Assembly (NCBI RefSeq): GCF_012911925.1
Contig: NZ_JAAXKY010000086.1
Span: 1-32,038 of the forward strand
From: Pseudonocardia xinjiangensis
GTDB lineage: Bacteria > Actinomycetota > Actinomycetes > Mycobacteriales > Pseudonocardiaceae
Length of the DNA: 32,038 nt
Reading direction: 5' to 3'
Shown here one piece after another: positions 21,987 to 29,881 of this stretch. The notes beneath the pieces were generated by a model that saw only the letters and a program-made list of their open reading frames with translations, was not told the DNA's origin and searched no databases. The position numbers and the translations under genes are program-made. The first letter of the stretch is position 1. Every line of letters begins with the position of its first letter.

Positions 21987-23986
21987 GACAACAGGCCGTC
22001 CTGGCTCAGGTTGTCGGCGTTCCCGTCGGCCGCGAACACGAGCAGCGTCTCGGAGTCGAGCACCTCGAGTCCCGCCCCGAACCGGAAGTGGATCAGGAAC
22101 CGCCTCTCGGGCGCCCGCGTCCGTAGCCGGTCGCGGCTCCAGATCGTCAGCCGCCCGGCCGTCAGGTCGATCCGGTAGAGCGTGATCCAGTCGTCGAAGC
22201 CGGCCGACTCCTCCGACTCCTGGGACCCGAGACCGACCAGCCACACGTCGCCGCGGGCGTCGGTGAGCAGGGCCATGGCGTCCGGACGCGGTCGCACCGT
22301 CGCCGGGCACGAGAACCGGAACGTGAAGCGGCAGCGCGGATCGCTGAGGGGCACCGGGTTCGACTCGTACATCGACACCACGCCATCGGTGTACACCGCG
22401 AGCAGGTAGCGCTGGTCCTCCCCGGAGCCGATGTCGGTGATCCCGACGGCGTCCACCGCCATCCCGAGGTCGACGCGCAGGTCCAGCAGCAGGGGGCCCG
22501 CGGTGTCGGACACGACGCTCAGATCGTAGAAGCGCACGCAGCCGTCGTGCGTGTGCTCGCTGCGGACGGGCACGGCGAGGAAGTCGCCGATCGACTGGCA
22601 GCCGCCCGGGTGGTCGAGCCCGTCCTCCGGCAGGGCGACGGCCCGGGCCTTTCGGTGCTGTTCCCGGTCGACGATGTCCACCACGCCGAGCGTCTCCGGT
22701 CCGCGGTCGCGCAGCACCAGGAACCAGTCGCGGTAGGGAACCATCGACCTGATGCTGTCGTCGGTGCCCCGCGGGAGATCGCCGACGACGCACTGCTTCA
22801 CCGCACCGCTCGTGGTCGACACGGCGTCCACCGCGTCCGGCACGTCGGAGAGCCGGATCGACCACGGCTGTGGTCCGGTGGCGTGGAACGCGGCCAGCCC
22901 GTTGCCGTCGTACGCCGTGGAGCGGTAGCCGACGTCGATGCCGAACTCGTCGGCGACCACCTGCAACGCGCCGTTCGCGTCGGCGTGGTTGCGGGCCGAG
23001 ATCGACGTGTACCGGTGCCAGCTGTCGTGGTCGTTCTTCGTGCACACGTTCACGTGGCCCGGTTCGGCCTCGTCACGGAAGAACAGGAGCAGCCGGTCGT
23101 CCCACACGGCCGGGACCGGTGTCTCGCGGCTGCGGTTGTGACCGTTGATGGACCGCCATCCGTACCAGGAGAGGCCGTCGGCGCTGTGGCTGACCAGCAG
23201 CGCACCTTCGTCCACGTAGTCGACGTAGAACGCGTAGAGCAGGCCCCAGTGGCTGATCAGGGCGGGCCGCGTCGCGGTGTCGAAGGAGGTCGTGGTGATC
23301 GTGCCGCCGTAGCGCCACGCGGTGCCGTCGTCGCTGGCCAGGGTGAGGACGGCGGACGGGGACTGGGCCGGTCGGAAGGCCACGACCATCCGGTCGCCGT
23401 GCACGACCGGCACCGGCTCGTCCACGATCGTTCCGGTCATGTGCTCGAGGTTCACCAGCGTGTCCCAGTCCGCGCCGGTCTCGCTCACACAGGCCACCAG
23501 GCCCCTGGTTCCGCTGTCGGCCCGGTAGAACACGAAGAGCGACCCGCGGTACTCCATCGGCAGCGGCCGGCTCGAACACCGGGCGCCCTCCAGCGCGAAC
23601 GGGGTGACCGGGGACCACTCCTGCCCGTCCCGGGTGTGGCACACCTTGATCAGCGCGGGATCGACGGCGTCCCGGAAGAACAGGTACAGCTCGTCCCGGT
23701 AGACGATCGGCGCCACCTCGGCAGCGGCGCGGACCGCATGGCTGCGCAGGGTGAGGTTGACCCGCTGGGACCAGTGCGAACCGTCCTGCGAGACGCAGTA
23801 GTGCACGGTCCCCCGGTCCGACACGTCCTGGTGGAACAGGTACAGCAGTCCCCGGAAGCGGACCAGCGCGGGCGCGATCCCCGTCCGCGCCCGGTTCTGA
23901 GCGGTGATGTCACTGACCGCGGACCAGCTGTGGGCGCCGCTCAGCACATCAACGAACAGTCCGGACGGTGTCGTCGTGTCGGTCAT
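21959..23986 (-). CDS. Beta-propeller protein with six Asp-box-like repeats
   Basis: The protein has 675 residues. The first half has six repeats of about 50 residues, each running P-x-hydrophobic, G-x-L-Y-x-F-x-R, then S-x-D-G-x-x-W. The tip tryptophans fall at 72, 124, 174, 224, 274 and 323. The Asp-box pattern is clear in SQDGSHWS, TRDGQEWS, SDDGTAWR and SADGLSWY, pointing to a sialidase-like or lectin-like propeller. The second half (about 340-675) is beta-rich and less regular. I see no catalytic Arg triad, signal peptide, lipobox or membrane helix, so binding is more likely than hydrolysis, and export would need a non-classical route. ATG 23986 follows GGGAGA 4-5 bases upstream. The stop lies inside the third ATPase gene's 3' end. 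Confidence 0.75.
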   Translation of the reverse strand: MTDTTTPSGLFVDVLSGAHSWSAVSDITAQNRARTGIAPALVRFRGLLYLFHQDVSDRGTVHYCVSQDGSHWSQRVNLTLRSHAVRAAAEVAPIVYRDELYLFFRDAVDPALIKVCHTRDGQEWSPVTPFALEGARCSSRPLPMEYRGSLFVFYRADSGTRGLVACVSETGADWDTLVNLEHMTGTIVDEPVPVVHGDRMVVAFRPAQSPSAVLTLASDDGTAWRYGGTITTTSFDTATRPALISHWGLLYAFYVDYVDEGALLVSHSADGLSWYGWRSINGHNRSRETPVPAVWDDRLLLFFRDEAEPGHVNVCTKNDHDSWHRYTSISARNHADANGALQVVADEFGIDVGYRSTAYDGNGLAAFHATGPQPWSIRLSDVPDAVDAVSTTSGAVKQCVVGDLPRGTDDSIRSMVPYRDWFLVLRDRGPETLGVVDIVDREQHRKARAVALPEDGLDHPGGCQSIGDFLAVPVRSEHTHDGCVRFYDLSVVSDTAGPLLLDLRVDLGMAVDAVGITDIGSGEDQRYLLAVYTDGVVSMYESNPVPLSDPRCRFTFRFSCPATVRPRPDAMALLTDARGDVWLVGLGSQESEESAGFDDWITLYRIDLTAGRLTIWSRDRLRTRAPERRFLIHFRFGAGLEVLDSETLLVFAADGNADNLSQDGLLSYTEFGPPG

Positions 23987-24248
23987 CGCGTCTCCCGGTG
24001 TGGCCCGGGTAAGTGTGCAAAGGACCACGCCCACCCGACAGACCCTGATGAGGCGTCCCCCGACGTGATGGCGGTAGCGACGGATGGCTGCTCAGCGTGG
24101 GGAAGGATCACCGGAACGCGCGCAGTTCGCCGTCGCGTTCCGTGCCGGGCGTGCGGGAGGGGTCCGATGCCGCACCCAGCGCGACAATTCCGGCGGAATT
24201 CCGGGCTCGCCCTCGCCACCGGCCCGGATCGACGGCACGATCCCGGGC

Positions 24249-24704
24249 GTGCTGATCACCACGATGCGGGTGCGTCTCGTCCTGTCCGCCGCCCTCGCGG
24301 CACCGGCACTGCTCGTCGCCGGGTGCAGCGCGGGCGTCCCCGGCACGCCGGCGCCGCAGTCCGGCGGCACCCCGGTACCACCCGTGCCGGCCCCCGCGCC
24401 CCAGGGGCCGACGCCGGAGTCCCCGGCTGACGACTGCAGCGTGACGGTGCAGGGGCCCGGCCGGATCAGCATGACGGGCAGTGGCCGCGTGTCGACCCGC
24501 AACGGCGCCAGTTCCGTGTCGTGCGGCACCGGACCGCTCGTGGGTATCACGACGATCGGCGACGACGGGGTGTCCTTCTCCGCCGCCGACGGAGCCGCGA
24601 CGACGGTGGCGGAGGGCGCGACCACCCCGGTCGGGCAGTACCAGATCTCCGTGCTCGAGTCGGGCGCGGGCGCGGCGCGGATCCGGATCGTTCCGCAGGG
24701 TTGA
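24249..24704 (+). CDS. Small putative lipoprotein
   Basis: From ATG 24264 the protein has 146 residues: a lipoprotein signal peptide MRVRLVLSAALAAPALLVAGC with the lipobox LVAG-C and acylated Cys21 (written in two parts: MRVRLVLSAA and LAAPALLVAGC), then a Pro-rich linker and a small beta-rich domain (about 57-146) with two cysteines that could pair. GTG 24249 would add five residues (VLITT) and is equally possible. The chain should sit on the outer face of the membrane. I do not recognise the domain. It is divergent from the propeller gene (262 bases), and a 15-base dyad AATTCC-GGC-GGAATT lies at 24186-24200. The DUF177 gene follows after 55 bases but has its own promoter box. Confidence 0.75.
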   Translation: MLITTMRVRLVLSAALAAPALLVAGCSAGVPGTPAPQSGGTPVPPVPAPAPQGPTPESPADDCSVTVQGPGRISMTGSGRVSTRNGASSVSCGTGPLVGITTIGDDGVSFSAADGAATTVAEGATTPVGQYQISVLESGAGAARIRIVPQG

Positions 24705-24747
24705 GCGCGCACGGACGCGCCCCCGGCGCGGGCCGGGCGGACAGGCC

Positions 24748-24762
24748 TACCCTGGGAGTGTG
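24748..24762 (+). promoter_or_regulatory. Leaderless-type promoter for the DUF177-rpmF operon
   Basis: TACCCT (24748-24753) lies 6 bases before GTG 24760, the third such arrangement in the window. It marks the return to housekeeping genes after the accessory block. Confidence 0.55.
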
Positions 24763-25335
24763 AGCACGCACCACCCCACCCCCGGCCACCCCGATCCGAC
24801 CAGCCCGTGGGTCTTCAGCACCCACGAGCTGGGCAGGCGTCCCGGCCACATGCGCACCTACCGGCGCACCATCCCGGCGCCCGCCGAGCCCACCCGGCTC
24901 GGCCTGGAGACGATCGCCGTGCCGGTGGGGGAGCCCATCGAGCTGGACGTCCGCCTCGAGTCGGTCACCGAGGGCGTCTACGTCTCCGGCAGCGTCCACG
25001 CGTCGCTCGCCGGCGAGTGCGCCCGCTGCCTCGACGCGCTCACCGACGAGATCGACGTCGAGATCGCGGAGCTGTTCGCCTATCCCGACAGCGTCACCGA
25101 CGAGACCACCGACGAGGACGAGCTGCCGAGGGTCCTCGACGACATGGTCGACGTCGAGCAGATCGTGCGCGACGCCGTCGTCCTGACCCTGCCGCTGGCC
25201 CCGCTCTGCCGCCCCGACTGCCCGGGCCTCTGCCCCGACTGCGGGGACAAGTGGGCCGACCTCACGCCCGACCACGGGCATGAGACACTGGATCCCCGGT
25301 GGGCCGCTCTGCGTGAGCGCCTGTCCGCCGACTGA
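24760..25335 (+). CDS. DUF177 (YceD) family protein
   Basis: The protein has 191 residues. YceD/DUF177 proteins are co-transcribed with rpmF across bacteria and in E. coli and plants affect 23S rRNA accumulation. The family's ECARCLDAL motif (about 85-93) and the C-terminal cysteine cluster CRPDCPGLCPDCG (about 152-164) are present, likely a zinc site; an acidic stretch (TDETTDEDELPR) lies between. GTG 24760 is set by the TACCCT box 6 bases upstream and gives a protein starting VSTHHPTPGHPDP. rpmF follows after 29 bases. In mycobacteria the gene lies next to sepIVA, a neighbour displaced here by the accessory block. Confidence 0.92.
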   Translation: MSTHHPTPGHPDPTSPWVFSTHELGRRPGHMRTYRRTIPAPAEPTRLGLETIAVPVGEPIELDVRLESVTEGVYVSGSVHASLAGECARCLDALTDEIDVEIAELFAYPDSVTDETTDEDELPRVLDDMVDVEQIVRDAVVLTLPLAPLCRPDCPGLCPDCGDKWADLTPDHGHETLDPRWAALRERLSAD

Positions 25336-25364
25336 CACCCTCGAGTACCGCTAGGAGATCTACC

Positions 25365-25547
25365 GTGGCTGTTCCGAAGCGCCGGATGTCGCGGTCGAAC
25401 ACGCGCTCGCGCCGGTCGCAGTGGAAGGCCACTGCACCTACGCTCGTCGCCTGCTCGAACCGCGCCTGCCGGGCCACCAAGCCCCCGCACGTCGCCTGCC
25501 CCACCTGTGGCACCTACGACGGCCGCCAGGTCGTCAGCCCGGCCTGA
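25365..25547 (+). CDS. rpmF: 50S ribosomal protein L32
   Basis: The protein has 60 residues starting VAVPKRRMSRSNTRSRRSQW, the universal L32 N-terminus, with a zinc-ribbon cysteine pattern (CSNRAC and CPTC). TAGGAG lies 8-9 bases before the GTG. It sits between DUF177 and rnc, a widespread order. Like L28 in this window it is the cysteine-containing form. Confidence 0.97.
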   Translation: MAVPKRRMSRSNTRSRRSQWKATAPTLVACSNRACRATKPPHVACPTCGTYDGRQVVSPA

Positions 25548-25578
25548 TCACCGGGAGCGCGGAATCGGCAAGGACGTA

Positions 25579-26334
25579 GTGGTAGGGCGAGGCCTGCAGG
25601 GGCCCGTGGAGGACCGCGGGCCCCTTCTCGCGTCCCTCGGGGTCGAGATCGCCCACGACCTGCTCACCCTCGCGCTCACCCACCGTTCGTACGCGTACGA
25701 GAACGGTGGTCTCCCCACCAACGAGCGGCTGGAGTTCCTCGGCGACTCGGTGCTCAGCATCGTCGTCACCGAGCGGCTCTACCGCGACCATCCGGACCTG
25801 CCCGAGGGTCAGCTCGCCAAGCTGCGCGCGAGCGTGGTGAACATGCACGCCCTCGCCGGCGTGGCCGCCACCCTCGGCAACGGGGGGCTCGGATCGCATC
25901 TCTATCTGGGCCGTGGTGAGGAGCTGACGGGCGGGCGCACGAAGGCGAGCATTCTCGCCGACGCCACCGAGGCCCTCATCGGAGCGGTGTACCTGGAGCA
26001 CGGGCTGGAGACGGCCCGCGGTCTGGTCCACCGCCTCTTCGACGGGCTGCTGCGCAGCGCGCCGTTGCTCGGAGCCGGCCTGGACTGGAAGACGAGCCTG
26101 CAGGAGCTCACCGCGGCGGCCGACCTCGGCGTCCCGGAGTACCGGATCACCGAGGACGGGCCGGACCACCTCAAGCTGTTCACCGCCACGGCCGTGGTGG
26201 CCGGCCGGGAGCTGGGAACCGGTGAGGGGCGCACGAAGAAGGAAGCCGAGCAGAAGGCGGCCGAGCTCGCCTGGCGCACGTTGACGGCCGAGGCGGCCGC
26301 GGGCAGCGAGCCCGCCGCGTCCGGCCCCGCCTGA
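25579..26334 (+). CDS. rnc: Ribonuclease III
   Basis: The protein has 251 residues from GTG 25579. The catalytic domain (about 10-150) has the signature NERLEFLGDSVL (48-59) with Glu52 and Asp56, and DATEALIGAVYLE with Asp128 and Glu131, the four metal ligands. A double-stranded RNA-binding domain (about 168-240) has GLDWKTSLQELT and the KKEAEQKAAELAW helix. The enzyme processes rRNA precursors and double-stranded RNA. GTG 25579 follows AGGA 4 bases upstream; GTG 25606 would give a start (VEDRGPLLASLGV) more like mycobacterial RNase III and cannot be excluded. mutM follows after 9 bases. Confidence 0.95.
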   Translation: MVGRGLQGPVEDRGPLLASLGVEIAHDLLTLALTHRSYAYENGGLPTNERLEFLGDSVLSIVVTERLYRDHPDLPEGQLAKLRASVVNMHALAGVAATLGNGGLGSHLYLGRGEELTGGRTKASILADATEALIGAVYLEHGLETARGLVHRLFDGLLRSAPLLGAGLDWKTSLQELTAAADLGVPEYRITEDGPDHLKLFTATAVVAGRELGTGEGRTKKEAEQKAAELAWRTLTAEAAAGSEPAASGPA

Positions 26335-26343
26335 GCGCGCACC

Positions 26344-27225
26344 GTGCCGGAGCTCCCGGAGGTCGAGGTCGTCCGTCGCGGCCTCGCCGACCACGTCCTC
26401 GAACGGAAGATCGCCGCGGTCACGGTCGCCCACCCTCGCGCGGTGCGCAGGCACGTCGCAGGCGGTGACGACTTCGCCGCCCGCCTCACCGGGCGCACCA
26501 TCACCGGTGCCCGGCGGCGCGGGAAGTACCTCTGGCTCGACCTGGACGGGGGTGCTCCGGGGGAGGACGCGGTGCTCGCCCACCTCGGCATGAGCGGCCA
26601 GATGCTCGTGGTCGGCGACGACCGTCCCGACGAGAAGCACCTGCGGATCCGGTTCCGCTTCGCCGACGGCGGCACGGAGCTGCGGTTCGTCGACCAGCGG
26701 ACCTTCGGCGGCCTCTCGGTGCACCCGCTGGTGCCGGCCACCGGGGGTGGGCTGCTGCCCGAGCCGGTCGCGCACATCGCCCGTGACCCGATGGACCCGG
26801 CGTTCGACCTCGACGCGGCCGTCGCCGCGATCCGGCGCAGGCGCACCGGGCTCAAGCGGGCCCTGCTGGACCAGACGGTCGTGTCCGGCATCGGCAACAT
26901 CTACGCGGACGAAGCGCTCTGGCGGGCGCGGCTGCACGGCACCCGCCCCACCGAGACGCTCACCCGCAAGCAGGGGCGCGAGGTGCTCACCGCCGCCACC
27001 GAGGTGATGGCGGCGGCGCTCGCGGCCGGCGGCACGTCGTTCGACGCGCTCTACGTGAACGTGAACGGGGCGTCGGGCTACTTCGACCGCTCGCTCGACG
27101 TCTACGGCCAGGAGGACCGGGCGTGCCGCCGCTGCGGCACCCCGATCCGGCGCGACCCGTTCATGAACCGCAGCTCGTACAGCTGCCCGCGTTGCCAGCC
27201 GCGTCCGAGGCATCCGCATCCCTAG
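26344..27225 (+). CDS. mutM: Formamidopyrimidine-DNA glycosylase
   Basis: The protein has 293 residues and starts with PELPEVE after the GTG-encoded Met, so the catalytic N-terminal Pro and Glu are exposed once Met is removed. Lys61 (RRRGKYLW) is the conserved beta-hairpin lysine, the helix-two-turn-helix GIGNIYADEALW lies at about 182-193, and a zinc finger uses Cys261, 264, 281 and 284. The enzyme excises 8-oxoguanine and opened purines and nicks the site. It is the last gene of the DUF177-rpmF-rnc-mutM run, and its TAG is followed at once by a double palindrome. All key residues are present. Confidence 0.97.
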   Translation: MPELPEVEVVRRGLADHVLERKIAAVTVAHPRAVRRHVAGGDDFAARLTGRTITGARRRGKYLWLDLDGGAPGEDAVLAHLGMSGQMLVVGDDRPDEKHLRIRFRFADGGTELRFVDQRTFGGLSVHPLVPATGGGLLPEPVAHIARDPMDPAFDLDAAVAAIRRRRTGLKRALLDQTVVSGIGNIYADEALWRARLHGTRPTETLTRKQGREVLTAATEVMAAALAAGGTSFDALYVNVNGASGYFDRSLDVYGQEDRACRRCGTPIRRDPFMNRSSYSCPRCQPRPRHPHP

Positions 27226-27278
27226 TTCAGGAAAGCCACTTTCCGGAACTCCCAGGGCAGGAAAGTGGCTTTCCTGAA
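27226..27278. repeat. REP-like double palindrome, also a probable terminator
   Basis: TTCAGGAAAGCCACTTTCC (27226-27244) and its exact reverse complement (27260-27278) flank 15 bases. Each arm is itself half of a smaller dyad: CAGGAAAG-TGG-CTTTCCTG at 27259-27277 is perfect, and TTCAGGAAAG-CCA-CTTTCCGGAA at 27226-27248 has one mismatch. It starts on the base after the mutM stop and lies 27 bases before the end of convergent lysA. It could terminate both genes, but the nested, unusually AT-rich structure resembles a dispersed REP/MITE-type element. Confidence 0.8.
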
Positions 27279-27304
27279 CCTCGGCGCACCCGCCGGGCGG
27301 CTCC

Positions 27305-28642
27305 TCAACCCGCGTCACGGTGCAGCAGGTCCTCCACCGTCTCCCGGCGCAGCATCGGCACTGCCGCTCCGCTGGCCACCGCCACGACGGGCGGGCGTCC
27401 GACCTGGTTGTAGGTCGACGAGAGGGACGCGTGGTAGGCCCCGCTGCAGGGCACGGCCAGCAGGTCGCCAGCCGCGATGTCCTCGGGGAGCAGCGTCTCC
27501 TCGGCCAGCACGTCCGACGACTCGCAGTGCCGGCCGACCACCGTGACGGGCACGGAGCGCACGCGCTCGGGGCGGCCGAAGCGCCGCACCGGGTAGCGCG
27601 CGCCGTAGAGCGCGGGCCGCGGGTTGTCGCTCATCCCGCCGTCCACGGCCACGAACGTGCGGTGCACCCCGTGCTTGACGGCGGCCACCCGGTACACGGT
27701 GACTCCGGCCCGGGCGACCAGGGCGCGGCCAGGTTCCACCGTCAGCCGGGGCACCTGCAGGCCGTGCCAGCGACAGGCCCCGGCCACCGCGGCGGGCACG
27801 GTCCGCCCGAACGCGGCGAGGTCCAGCGACTGCTCGTCGGGGCCGTACGCCACCGCGTGACCGCCGCCGATGTCGAGCTGGGGCAGCTCCACGCCGTGCT
27901 CGCGGGAGATCTCGGCGAGGAAGGCGACCATCCGCTCGGCGGCGTCGACGTACCGGCGGACCGAGCGCACCTGTGAGCCGATGTGGCAGTGCAGCCCGAC
28001 CAGCTCCAGCTCGGGACGGGCCAGCACCCGCCGCACGGCCTCGGCCGCCGCGCCCGTCGTGATCGACAGGCCGAACTTCTGGTCCTCCGTGCCGGTGGTG
28101 AGCCCGGCGTGGGTGCCGGCGTCGACGCCGGGGACGACCCGCAGCAGCACCTGCTGGCGGGTGGGGACGACGGCCGCGAGGGTGGGGATCTCCTCGAGGG
28201 AGTCGAGCACGATCCGGCCCACACCCACGGCGAGGGCGGTCTTCAGGTCCTCGTCGGTCTTCACGTTGCCGTGCAGCATCATCCGCTCTCCGGGGAAGCC
28301 CGCGGCGGCAGCGACGGCGACCTCGCCGCCCGAGCACACGTCCATGGCCAGACCCTCCTGGTCGACCAGCCGGGCCATGGCCCGGCACAGGAACGCCTTG
28401 GCGGCGTAGGCGATCTCCACGCCGGGCAACGCCTCCCGGTAGGCCCGGCAGCGGGAGCGCACGTCCGTGGCGTCGACGGCCAGCACCGGCGTGCCGAACC
28501 GTCCCGCCAGCTCGGCAAGGTCGACACCGCCCACGAGAAGCTGCCCGTCACAGGTCGCCCGTGCGGTCTCCGGCCACAGGCCGGGGGCGAGCCGGGACGA
28601 CAGCGTCGTGCGCAACGACGGGATGAGATCGGCGAGGGACAC
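27305..28642 (-). CDS. lysA: Diaminopimelate decarboxylase (LysA-type, fold III PLP enzyme)
   Basis: The protein has 445 residues. The PLP-binding Lys82 is in AYAAKAF, with HIGSQV, the glycine-rich phosphate loop GGGHAVAYGP (usually GGGFGI-Y), EPGRALVA, the catalytic CESSDVLAEE (Cys373) and GAYHASLSSTYN (Tyr403). These fit conversion of meso-diaminopimelate to lysine. In many actinobacteria lysA lies with argS, hom and thrC, so this could be a second copy or a related D/L-amino-acid decarboxylase; the altered loop residues leave room for that. GTG 28642 follows AAGGAGA about 4-5 bases upstream. It lies downstream of corA on the same strand, separated by 181 bases and a palindrome. Confidence 0.85.
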   Translation of the reverse strand: MSLADLIPSLRTTLSSRLAPGLWPETARATCDGQLLVGGVDLAELAGRFGTPVLAVDATDVRSRCRAYREALPGVEIAYAAKAFLCRAMARLVDQEGLAMDVCSGGEVAVAAAAGFPGERMMLHGNVKTDEDLKTALAVGVGRIVLDSLEEIPTLAAVVPTRQQVLLRVVPGVDAGTHAGLTTGTEDQKFGLSITTGAAAEAVRRVLARPELELVGLHCHIGSQVRSVRRYVDAAERMVAFLAEISREHGVELPQLDIGGGHAVAYGPDEQSLDLAAFGRTVPAAVAGACRWHGLQVPRLTVEPGRALVARAGVTVYRVAAVKHGVHRTFVAVDGGMSDNPRPALYGARYPVRRFGRPERVRSVPVTVVGRHCESSDVLAEETLLPEDIAAGDLLAVPCSGAYHASLSSTYNQVGRPPVVAVASGAAVPMLRRETVEDLLHRDAG

Positions 28643-28786
28643 CTGTTCTCCTTGGTCCGGGGGTCTCCGGAGGCGACGGCGGCCGGTGACCGCCGAGGTG
28701 TCCGTTGTCCCGCGAACCGTCCCGCCGTGGGAGGAGTTCACCGCGGCGTTGACGGCCGCCGCCCGCGTCCTGACGCCGCCATAGCG

Positions 28787-28808
28787 CCGAGTGGTGCGCA
28801 CCACTCGG
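28787..28808 (-). terminator. Perfect 22-base palindrome after corA
   Basis: CCGAGTGGTGC (28787-28797) is followed directly by its reverse complement (28798-28808), starting 16 bases past the corA stop on the minus strand. As RNA it gives a stem of 8-9 pairs with a small loop, a U-less terminator. As DNA it could be a protein-binding site upstream of lysA. Confidence 0.55.
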
Positions 28809-28823
28809 GGGAGTCACGGGGCT

Positions 28824-29858
28824 TCAGAGCCAGCCGCGGCGCTTGAAGATCGTGTACAGGATCAGCCCGAGCAGCAGCATCAGCCCCACCGCGAAGGGGT
28901 AGCCGTAGGTCCACATGAGCTCGGGCATGTGGGTGAAGTTCATCCCGTAGATCGAGGCGACCAGAGTGGGGGCGAACAGGATGGCCGCCCACGAGGAGAT
29001 GCGCTTGACCTGCTCGTTCTGCTCGTAGCCCGCCTCGGTGAGCCGGGCCATCTCCTCGTTCTGGCGCTGCCCGACCAGTGCGGCGTTGGCCTGGAGGATG
29101 TTGCTGAGCAGCTCTCGGAACGCCTCGATCCGGTCCATCACCCTGGCGGCATGGTCGGCCACGTCGCGCAGGGCCCGGCGCAGCTCCAGATCGGACTCGC
29201 CCGCCAGCTCCTTCAGCCGGTCGCGCAGCTCCACGAAGATGTCCCGCAGCGGTTCCACGGCGCGCTGGAACTCGATGACCTCGCGGCTGAGCTGGTAGAT
29301 CCGCTTCGAGACCGCGGGGTCCCCGCCGAAGACCTGCACCTCGATCTGGTCGATGTCGTCCTGCAGACCGTTGAGCACCGGGAAGTAGTCGTCGACCACC
29401 TTGTCCAGCACCGCGTAGAGCACCGAGTACGGCCCGTTGTCGAGGAGAGCGGGGTCGGCCTCGAGACGCTTGCGCACCGCACCGAGGTCGGGTTCCTCCG
29501 CGTGCCGGACGGTGATCACGAAGTCCGGGCCGAGGAACAGGTGCACCTCGCCGAGCTCCACGACCTCGACGGGGTCGACGTAGCGTGCCGGTCGCAGCAC
29601 CACGAACAGGACGTCGCCGTAGCGCTCCAGCTTCGGTCGCTGGTGGGCGTTGACGGTGTCCTCGACGGCCAGGCCGTGCAGGCCGAACTCCTCGGCGACG
29701 GCCTCGATCTCCTGCTTGCTCGGGCGCAGGAGGCCGATCCAGCAGAAGCTGCGCCCCCCGTCAGGACACCGGCGGAGCTCCTCGAAGGTGTGGTCGAGCG
29801 ACGAGGGGACGGCGGCACGCTTGCCGTCGATGTAGATCGCGTTGTCGACCACGGACAT
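28824..29858 (-). CDS. corA: CorA-family magnesium/cobalt transporter
   Basis: The protein has 344 residues. A long alpha/beta and helical cytoplasmic domain (1-280) is followed by two C-terminal membrane helices, with the selectivity motif GMN (305-307, in YGMNFTHMPEL) at the outer end of the first, and a basic cytoplasmic tail KRRGWL. These are the defining features of pentameric CorA channels that take up Mg2+ and sometimes Co2+ or Ni2+. ATG 29858 follows AGGAG 5 bases upstream. The preceding small membrane-protein gene ends 23 bases before, so the two are probably co-transcribed. Confidence 0.96.
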   Translation of the reverse strand: MSVVDNAIYIDGKRAAVPSSLDHTFEELRRCPDGGRSFCWIGLLRPSKQEIEAVAEEFGLHGLAVEDTVNAHQRPKLERYGDVLFVVLRPARYVDPVEVVELGEVHLFLGPDFVITVRHAEEPDLGAVRKRLEADPALLDNGPYSVLYAVLDKVVDDYFPVLNGLQDDIDQIEVQVFGGDPAVSKRIYQLSREVIEFQRAVEPLRDIFVELRDRLKELAGESDLELRRALRDVADHAARVMDRIEAFRELLSNILQANAALVGQRQNEEMARLTEAGYEQNEQVKRISSWAAILFAPTLVASIYGMNFTHMPELMWTYGYPFAVGLMLLLGLILYTIFKRRGWL

Positions 29859-29881
29859 GCGGGCTCCTGCAGACGTGCGGA

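Noticed and set aside
12893..23986. A complete type VII secretion (ESX) locus
   Set aside because: No WXG100, PE/PPE, EccB, EccC, EccD or mycosin gene is seen; only the ATPase resemblance supports it.
27226..27320. Small open frames reading through the double palindrome (peptides containing ESHFP and ESGFP)
   Set aside because: They arise from the inverted repeat itself on both strands and lack ribosome sites or conserved context.
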